Shown here in pieces: positions 22,190-27,005 of a stretch of DNA of 27,005 nt (position 1 is its first letter; each line of letters opens with the position of its first letter). The position numbers and the translations under genes are program-made. The stretch is from Actinomycetota bacterium. Lineage in GTDB: Bacteria; Actinomycetota; Acidimicrobiia; Acidimicrobiales; Ilumatobacteraceae. The stretch lies in NCBI GenBank assembly GCA_005800965.1, contig SYEA01000144.1:1-27005 (forward strand). Reading direction: 5' to 3'. The notes below the pieces were generated by a model. The model worked only from the letters and a program-made list of their open reading frames with translations. It searched no databases and had not been told where the DNA came from.

Positions 22190-22265
22190 TAGAATCATGA
22201 GGCTGTTTATGAATCATTTGTGCATCTCCAGCCCGCACCAGTGGCAGGGCAGTACATGGCAGTAA
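22190..22265 (+). promoter_or_regulatory. gyrB promoter -10 and possible 18-codon leader ORF
   Basis: TAGAAT at 22190-22195 is a strong -10; no clear -35 is seen. A short reading frame starting at ATG 22209 (MNHLCISSPHQWQGSTWQ) ends at 22265, overlapping the chosen gyrB ATG at 22256 in another frame. With a start site near 22202 its leader would be only about 7 nt. It may be chance, or a coupling peptide for gyrB. Confidence 0.35.
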
Positions 22266-24235
22266 ATAGCTCCAGTGACGCCACAGAAGGCACGGTTCGC
22301 AAGGCGGCCGGCACCTACGGCGCCAAAGACATCCAGGTGCTCGAGGGCCTTGATCCGGTGCGTCGTCGTCCGGGTATGTATATCGGCTCGACAGGTTTGG
22401 CTGGCTTACACCACCTCATTTGGGAGGTGGTGGACAACTCCGTAGATGAAGCCATGGCGGGCTTCTGCGACAAGATCACGGTCACGCTGCACGACGATGG
22501 CGCATGCGAAGTAGTGGACAACGGCCGCGGAATTCCCGTGGATCCGTATCCCTCCGGGCCACACAAAGGCAAGAGCGCTCTCGAGGTGGTGCTCACCGTG
22601 TTGCATGCGGGAGGAAAGTTTGGTGGCGAGGGCTACAAAGTTTCTGGTGGTTTGCATGGCGTAGGTGTCAGCGTGGTCAACGCACTATCACAACGAGTGT
22701 TGGTAGAGGTGCACCGCGGAGGCACCCACTTTCGCCAAGAGTTCGTCAACGGTGGCAAGCCAAAAGGCAAACTGCAAAAAGTTGGTACGTCACCCACCAA
22801 AAACGCCCGCGGCACATCCATTCGTTTTTGGCCCGACCCCGAAATTTTCCAAGCCGAAGGCACCGAGTTTGTGGCCCGAACAGTCACCGAGCGACTACAG
22901 ACGATTGCCTTTCTCAACAAAAACCTCGAAGTGGTATTTGTTGATGATCGTGGCGACAAGAAACAAAAAGTCACTTATCAATACAAGGGCGGCATCATCG
23001 ATTTCGTCAAGCACCTCAATCAATCGCGCGAGGCGCTCTTCACCAAAGTGGGCCACTATGAAGCCGCCGAAGATGATCAGACACTCGACATAGCCCTGCA
23101 GTGGAACACGGGGTATTACGAAGGTATTTATGGCTACGCCAACGGCATTTCCACTGTTGAAGGGGGCATGCATGTTGAGGGTTTCAAAACCGCGCTCACC
23201 TCGGTGGTCAACAAGTATGCGCGCGCATCCGGCGGTCTGAAAGAAAAAGAAGAGAACCTACTTGGAGAAGACATTCGTGAAGGCCTAACGGCAGTGGTGT
23301 CGGTAAAGCTGCGCGAGCCACAATTCGAAGGTCAAACCAAAGCAAAACTCGGCAACGTTGCAATGCGGTCGTTTGTACAAAAAGAAACCAACGTCAAACT
23401 CGAAGAGTGGTTACAAGAAAATCCAACCGAGGCCAACCGTGTAGTGAAAAAAGCAGTCGCGGCCGCTCAGGCACGCATCGCGGCAAAAAATGCACGGAAT
23501 GCAATTCGGCGCAAGACCGCTCTTTCTGGCGCTGGAATGCCCGACAAGTTGAAGGATTGTGGCAGCGGCGACCCAACCGAGAGCGAGTTGTTTATCGTTG
23601 AAGGCGACTCAGCCGGTGGCACCGCCGTGGATGCCCGCGATCCGCGCACGCAGGCGATCCTGCCAATTCGCGGCAAGATTCTCAATGTCGAGCGGGCGCG
23701 GTTGGACAAGATGTTGAAAAACAACGAGATTCAAGCGCTCATCACCGCCATTGGTGGCGGTGTCGGCAACGACGAGTTCAATGTCGAAAAAGCTCGGTAC
23801 CACAAAGTCATCATCTTGGCTGATGCCGACGTTGACGGCAGCCACATTCGCACTCTGCTGCTGACTTTCTTTTATCGCCAGATGCGACCGATGGTGGAAA
23901 GTGGATACATCTACATCGCCCAGCCGCCACTGTTTTCTACCGAGATCGGCAAAGAAAAGACGTATTTGAAAGATGAAGCAGCACGCCAGGTGTTCTTGGC
24001 TGAGCACCCCAACCATAAGAAAGAATTCCAACGTCTGAAGGGGCTCGGCGAAATGGATTGGCAGGAACTCAAAGGCACCACGATGGACTCCGCCACCCGC
24101 ACCTTGCTGCAAGTCAATGTTGACGAAGCAGCCGAGGCCGAAACAATGATGAGCACGCTCATGGGCGATGACGTAGAAGTGCGCAAGCATTTCATCACCA
24201 GCAACGCACGCGATGTGCGCAATCTGGATTTCTAG
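22256..24235 (+). CDS. gyrB: DNA gyrase subunit B
   Basis: GyrB supplies ATPase and TOPRIM domains for negative supercoiling. The 659-residue protein has RRRPGMYIGST (36-46), the GHKL ATP site VVDNSVDEA and VVDNGRGIPVD, the ATP lid GGLHGVGVSVVNALS, and TOPRIM motifs EGDSAGGTA (449-457) and DADVDGSHIRTLLL. After EGDSAGG the quinolone-region lysine of E. coli or M. tuberculosis is Val (TAVDARDPR). The ATG at 22256 has a weak GGCAGGG upstream and gives the usual N-terminal length; an in-frame GTG at 22220 is the alternative. gyrA follows after 21 nt. Confidence 0.96.
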   Translation: MAVNSSSDATEGTVRKAAGTYGAKDIQVLEGLDPVRRRPGMYIGSTGLAGLHHLIWEVVDNSVDEAMAGFCDKITVTLHDDGACEVVDNGRGIPVDPYPSGPHKGKSALEVVLTVLHAGGKFGGEGYKVSGGLHGVGVSVVNALSQRVLVEVHRGGTHFRQEFVNGGKPKGKLQKVGTSPTKNARGTSIRFWPDPEIFQAEGTEFVARTVTERLQTIAFLNKNLEVVFVDDRGDKKQKVTYQYKGGIIDFVKHLNQSREALFTKVGHYEAAEDDQTLDIALQWNTGYYEGIYGYANGISTVEGGMHVEGFKTALTSVVNKYARASGGLKEKEENLLGEDIREGLTAVVSVKLREPQFEGQTKAKLGNVAMRSFVQKETNVKLEEWLQENPTEANRVVKKAVAAAQARIAAKNARNAIRRKTALSGAGMPDKLKDCGSGDPTESELFIVEGDSAGGTAVDARDPRTQAILPIRGKILNVERARLDKMLKNNEIQALITAIGGGVGNDEFNVEKARYHKVIILADADVDGSHIRTLLLTFFYRQMRPMVESGYIYIAQPPLFSTEIGKEKTYLKDEAARQVFLAEHPNHKKEFQRLKGLGEMDWQELKGTTMDSATRTLLQVNVDEAAEAETMMSTLMGDDVEVRKHFITSNARDVRNLDF

Positions 24236-24256
24236 GAACGACAGGTAGGAACCTCG

Positions 24257-26779
24257 ATGGCCAAAAAGAAACCCGACGCAACACCCAAGGCATCGCCGCG
24301 TAAGGCAAGTGGTGGCGCCGGCGATGGTGACGGCTCGTCACGGTTACCACTTTCGAGTGGCGACTCGGTGCAACCAGTGCAGCTCAAGGCCGAAATGGAA
24401 CGCTCGTTCCTCGACTATGCGATCAACACGATCGTGGCGCGAGCACTGCCTGACGTGCGTGACGGCTTGAAGCCCGTGCATCGTCGCATTATCTGGGACA
24501 TGGATCAACAGGGTTTTCGTCCCGACCGTCCGTACGTGAAGTGCGCCCGTGTTACGGGTGACACCATGGCGCGCTATCACCCTCATGGCGACGGCGCAAT
24601 TTATGACGCCCTCGTGCGCATGGCGCAACCATTTTCGCTGCGCCACCCGTTGATTGATTTCCATGGCAACTATGGTTCACCCGATTTTGGCCCGGCTGCC
24701 AGCCGCTACACCGAAGCCCGTTTGCATCCGTTAGCGATGCAGCTGTTGGCTGACATTGAAGAAAACACCGTCGACTTAATGCCGAACTATGACGGCACCA
24801 CCGAAGAACCAACGGTGCTTCCGGCCCGGTTTCCCAACTTGTTGGTCAACGGCTCACAAGGCATCGCCGTCGGTATGGCGACCAGTATTCCGCCGCACAA
24901 CCTGGGTGAAATCATTGACGCCACGTTGCATTTGGTGGAAAACCCGGATGCCACCGTGAAGGATTTGATGAAGTTCGTGAAGGGTCCCGACTTTCCCACC
25001 GGCGGGTTGATCTTGGGCCGAGATGGACTGACCGAGGCCTACAAGACCGGTCGCGGCAGCATCAAGATGCGCGCCAAAGTGACGATCGAAGAAGGCCAAC
25101 GTGGGCAAATGCGCATTGTTGTAAGCGAACTGCCATATCAAGCGAGCTGTTCGGCTATCGCTGGTCGCATCCAAGAACTCGTCGACAACGACGGCCTCGA
25201 CGGCATTGCTGACGTAAATGACAACTCGGCTGGTGGCAAAACCAACTTGATTATCACCTTGAAGCGTGACGCCAATGCCAATGTGGTGATGAACAACTTG
25301 TTCAAAAACACCCAACTGCAAAGCCAGTTTCCCGTCAACATGGTGGCGTTGGTCGACGGTGTCCCGCGCACGCTCAATCTGCGCGATGCCATCACTGGAT
25401 ACATCGCGCATCAGATCGAAGTCATCACGCGTCGCAGTCAGTTCCGGCTGGACAAAGCGAACGAGCGTAACCACATTCTGGAAGGCCGGCTCAAGGCGCT
25501 CAATGTCATTGACGAAATCATCAAGGTGATTCGTGCCAGCGAAGACGCTGCGGCTGCCAAAGAAGCGTTGATGAGCAAGAAGTTCGGTTTCACCGAACGC
25601 CAAGCCATTGACATCCTTGACATGCAGTTGCGTCAACTCACCAAACTGTCGCGAATCGACTTGGAATCCGAACAAAAAGAGATCCAAGAAAAGATCAAGG
25701 AACTCACGGCTATTCTGCGTGACGACAAAAAACTTCGCGCGGTGATCTCTGGTGAACTCACCAAGGTGAAAACCACGTTTGCCACGCCCCGTGTATGCCA
25801 AATTGCTTCCGATGTGAGCGAGATGGGCGTCGAAGACCTTGTCGAAGACAAAGAACTCGTCATTGTCATGACCCAGGAGCAATACATCAAGGCTGTTTCG
25901 GCGGATTCGTTCCGCACTCAGGGTCGTGGCGGTCGCGGTGTGAGCGGTGCGCGGATGAAAAGCGACGACATCGTGCGCAACATTATTTTCACTACAGCGC
26001 ACGCGTATCTCTTGTTTTTCTCCAACCGGGGTCGGGTCTATCGACTGCGGGCGCTCGAAGTGCCCGAGCGCGAGCGCACGGCCAAGGGCATCCCCATTGT
26101 CAACTTGTTGCCGTTGCAGCAAGGCGAAACGATCCAAGCAATCATCGATACCCGCGATTTCCCAGGGGAGCGCAACCTGTTCTTTGTGACCAAGCAGGGC
26201 CAGGTGAAAAAGACCAAGTTTGACGAATACGACTCGAGCCGTCGCGATGGTTTGATCGCCCTGAAGTTGCGGCCCAAGGACGAACTCGTTCGAGTGATTG
26301 AGACAAACGGAACCGATGATGTGTTCATGGTGACGCGCAGCGGCCAGACGATTCGGTTCAGTGAAAAGTTGGTGCGCCCGATGGGTCGGTCGGCTGCTGG
26401 CGTGCGTGGCATGAAGATGCGTGCTGGTGACGAAGTGGTGGCAGTCGATGTGGCAAGCGACGAATCGTCGATCCTCATGATTACCGAGTCGGGCTACGGC
26501 AAGCGCACACAGATCTCCAATTTCGCGCGCAAGGGGCGTGGCGGAATGGGCATGATCGGCATCAAACTCACCGGCAAAAAAGGTCGCGTAGTTGCTGCGT
26601 TCATGGTGGGGCTAGAGGATCAAATCGTCGTGGTGGCCACTGGTGGCACCACCATTCGTATGCCTGTGCGCGAAATTTCCAGTCAGGGGCGGGCAGCCAC
26701 TGGTGTGCGCGTAATGACATTAGAAGCCGGACAAGTGGTGGCCTCGGTGGCACCCATCTTCGCCGGTGACGATGCCTAG
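24257..26779 (+). CDS. gyrA: DNA gyrase subunit A
   Basis: GyrA cuts and rejoins DNA. The 840-residue protein has an extra N-terminal Lys/Gly-rich stretch (1-35), then the winged-helix domain with HPHGDGAIYD (108-117), catalytic Tyr151 in SRYTEARL, and a coiled-coil with LDMQLRQLTKLSRI. The C-terminal beta-pinwheel begins with the GyrA box QGRGGRG (555-561). The pinwheel and this box allow negative supercoiling, marking GyrA and not ParC. The residue equivalent to E. coli Ser83 is Gly113, while Asp87 is kept as Asp117. The ATG follows TAGGAAC, 21 nt after gyrB. Confidence 0.97.
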   Translation: MAKKKPDATPKASPRKASGGAGDGDGSSRLPLSSGDSVQPVQLKAEMERSFLDYAINTIVARALPDVRDGLKPVHRRIIWDMDQQGFRPDRPYVKCARVTGDTMARYHPHGDGAIYDALVRMAQPFSLRHPLIDFHGNYGSPDFGPAASRYTEARLHPLAMQLLADIEENTVDLMPNYDGTTEEPTVLPARFPNLLVNGSQGIAVGMATSIPPHNLGEIIDATLHLVENPDATVKDLMKFVKGPDFPTGGLILGRDGLTEAYKTGRGSIKMRAKVTIEEGQRGQMRIVVSELPYQASCSAIAGRIQELVDNDGLDGIADVNDNSAGGKTNLIITLKRDANANVVMNNLFKNTQLQSQFPVNMVALVDGVPRTLNLRDAITGYIAHQIEVITRRSQFRLDKANERNHILEGRLKALNVIDEIIKVIRASEDAAAAKEALMSKKFGFTERQAIDILDMQLRQLTKLSRIDLESEQKEIQEKIKELTAILRDDKKLRAVISGELTKVKTTFATPRVCQIASDVSEMGVEDLVEDKELVIVMTQEQYIKAVSADSFRTQGRGGRGVSGARMKSDDIVRNIIFTTAHAYLLFFSNRGRVYRLRALEVPERERTAKGIPIVNLLPLQQGETIQAIIDTRDFPGERNLFFVTKQGQVKKTKFDEYDSSRRDGLIALKLRPKDELVRVIETNGTDDVFMVTRSGQTIRFSEKLVRPMGRSAAGVRGMKMRAGDEVVAVDVASDESSILMITESGYGKRTQISNFARKGRGGMGMIGIKLTGKKGRVVAAFMVGLEDQIVVVATGGTTIRMPVREISSQGRAATGVRVMTLEAGQVVASVAPIFAGDDA

Positions 26780-26788
26780 CCATCACGA

Positions 26789-27005
26789 ATGCCGTTTGCC
26801 CTAGCAGTCGTTGCCGTTGCATCGACGGTGTTGCTGTTGTTGTCACACAGTTCGGCTCACCTCATCCGTGTTCAGCGAGCTACAACAGCCGCCGATGCGT
26901 TAGCACTGGCCGCGGCAACCCATCGAGGTGTGGCAGAGGTGGTTACTCAGCATCACATTGTTGACTACGTAGTAAGCGTCGATGACAATGACACGGTGAC
27001 CGTCA
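26789..27005 (+). CDS. TadE/TadG-like (Flp pilus-associated) protein, partial
   Basis: The reading frame is cut by the window end after 72 codons. It starts MPFALAVVAVASTVLLLLSH, an N-terminal transmembrane helix, followed by RVQRATTAADALALAAATH. This matches the helix-then-AADLAALA pattern of TadE-like proteins encoded with pilus or secretion genes in actinobacteria (Rv3654c-like). It starts 9 nt after the gyrA stop without a visible Shine-Dalgarno. The rest of a pilus cluster, if any, lies beyond the window. Confidence 0.6.
   Translation, partial: MPFALAVVAVASTVLLLLSHSSAHLIRVQRATTAADALALAAATHRGVAEVVTQHHIVDYVVSVDDNDTVTV

Noticed and set aside
24854..26137. 427-residue reading frame antisense to gyrA
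   Set aside because: It is His/Asp/Gln-rich with no family resemblance and lies wholly within the certain gyrA gene; it is a shadow of codon bias.
1..27005. CRISPR array, insertion sequence, toxin-antitoxin or defence system
   Set aside because: No spaced repeats, transposase motifs or known defence domains were seen on either strand.

Overview
This window is the replication-origin neighbourhood of an actinobacterial chromosome. The evidence is the order parB-parA-rsmG-jag-yidC-yidD-rnpA-rpmH | dnaA-dnaN-recF-dciA-gyrB-gyrA, the actinobacterial families DUF5318, DUF6049-like and the kinase/extracellular-domain protein beside trxB-trxA, frequent GTG starts, and many genes with no visible Shine-Dalgarno sequence. 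Base composition is moderately G+C rich. The gene set and small ATGA/GTGA overlaps fit a member of Acidimicrobiia (for example an Ilumatobacter-like aquatic actinobacterium). That placement is inference; no database search was possible.

Layout. Positions 1-173 look like the end of something integrated: a perfect 12-bp tandem repeat, then only the 3' part of a tRNA-Gly(CCC) gene. From 165 to 5680 everything is on the minus strand. In transcription order these are pcnA (tRNA CCA addition), a DUF5318 zinc-ribbon protein, rpsF, ssb, rpsR, rplI, dnaB and a small two-helix membrane protein. From 5723 to 12587 the plus strand carries a GNAT acetyltransferase, a DUF6049-like exported protein, a DegV-family lipid-binding protein, a serine/threonine kinase with an extracellular domain, a small membrane protein, trxB and trxA. 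Convergent to these, on the minus strand (12746-17693), lie parB, parA, rsmG with a parS site at its 3' end, jag/khpB, yidC, yidD, rnpA and the short rpmH. The plus strand from 17951 to the end holds dnaA, oriC, dnaN, recF, dciA, gyrB, gyrA and the start of a TadE-like pilus-assembly gene.

How it works together. The window encodes initiation (DnaA and its boxes), helicase (DnaB) and its probable loader (DciA), the sliding clamp, SSB, gap repair (RecF), supercoiling (GyrAB) and origin segregation (ParABS). Translation and membrane-protein insertion (L34, S6, S18, L9, RNase P, YidC/YidD) and thioredoxin redox control are also present. DnaA boxes are not confined to the dnaA-dnaN gap. Matches to TTRTCCACA also lie upstream of dnaB, between trxA and parB, and inside rnpA, and two of these outlying sites sit in a similar CCCCA/TGGGG hairpin context.

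I found no CRISPR array, insertion sequence, toxin-antitoxin pair or defence island. The most unusual points are the tRNA-Gly attachment-site remnant, the dispersed and hairpin-embedded DnaA boxes, a recurrent -10-like hexamer placed 6-7 nt before start codons (leaderless genes), and a MurJ-associated kinase architecture without an adjacent murJ. A 60-residue tail on ribosomal protein S18 and a glycine at the GyrA quinolone-determining serine are also notable.
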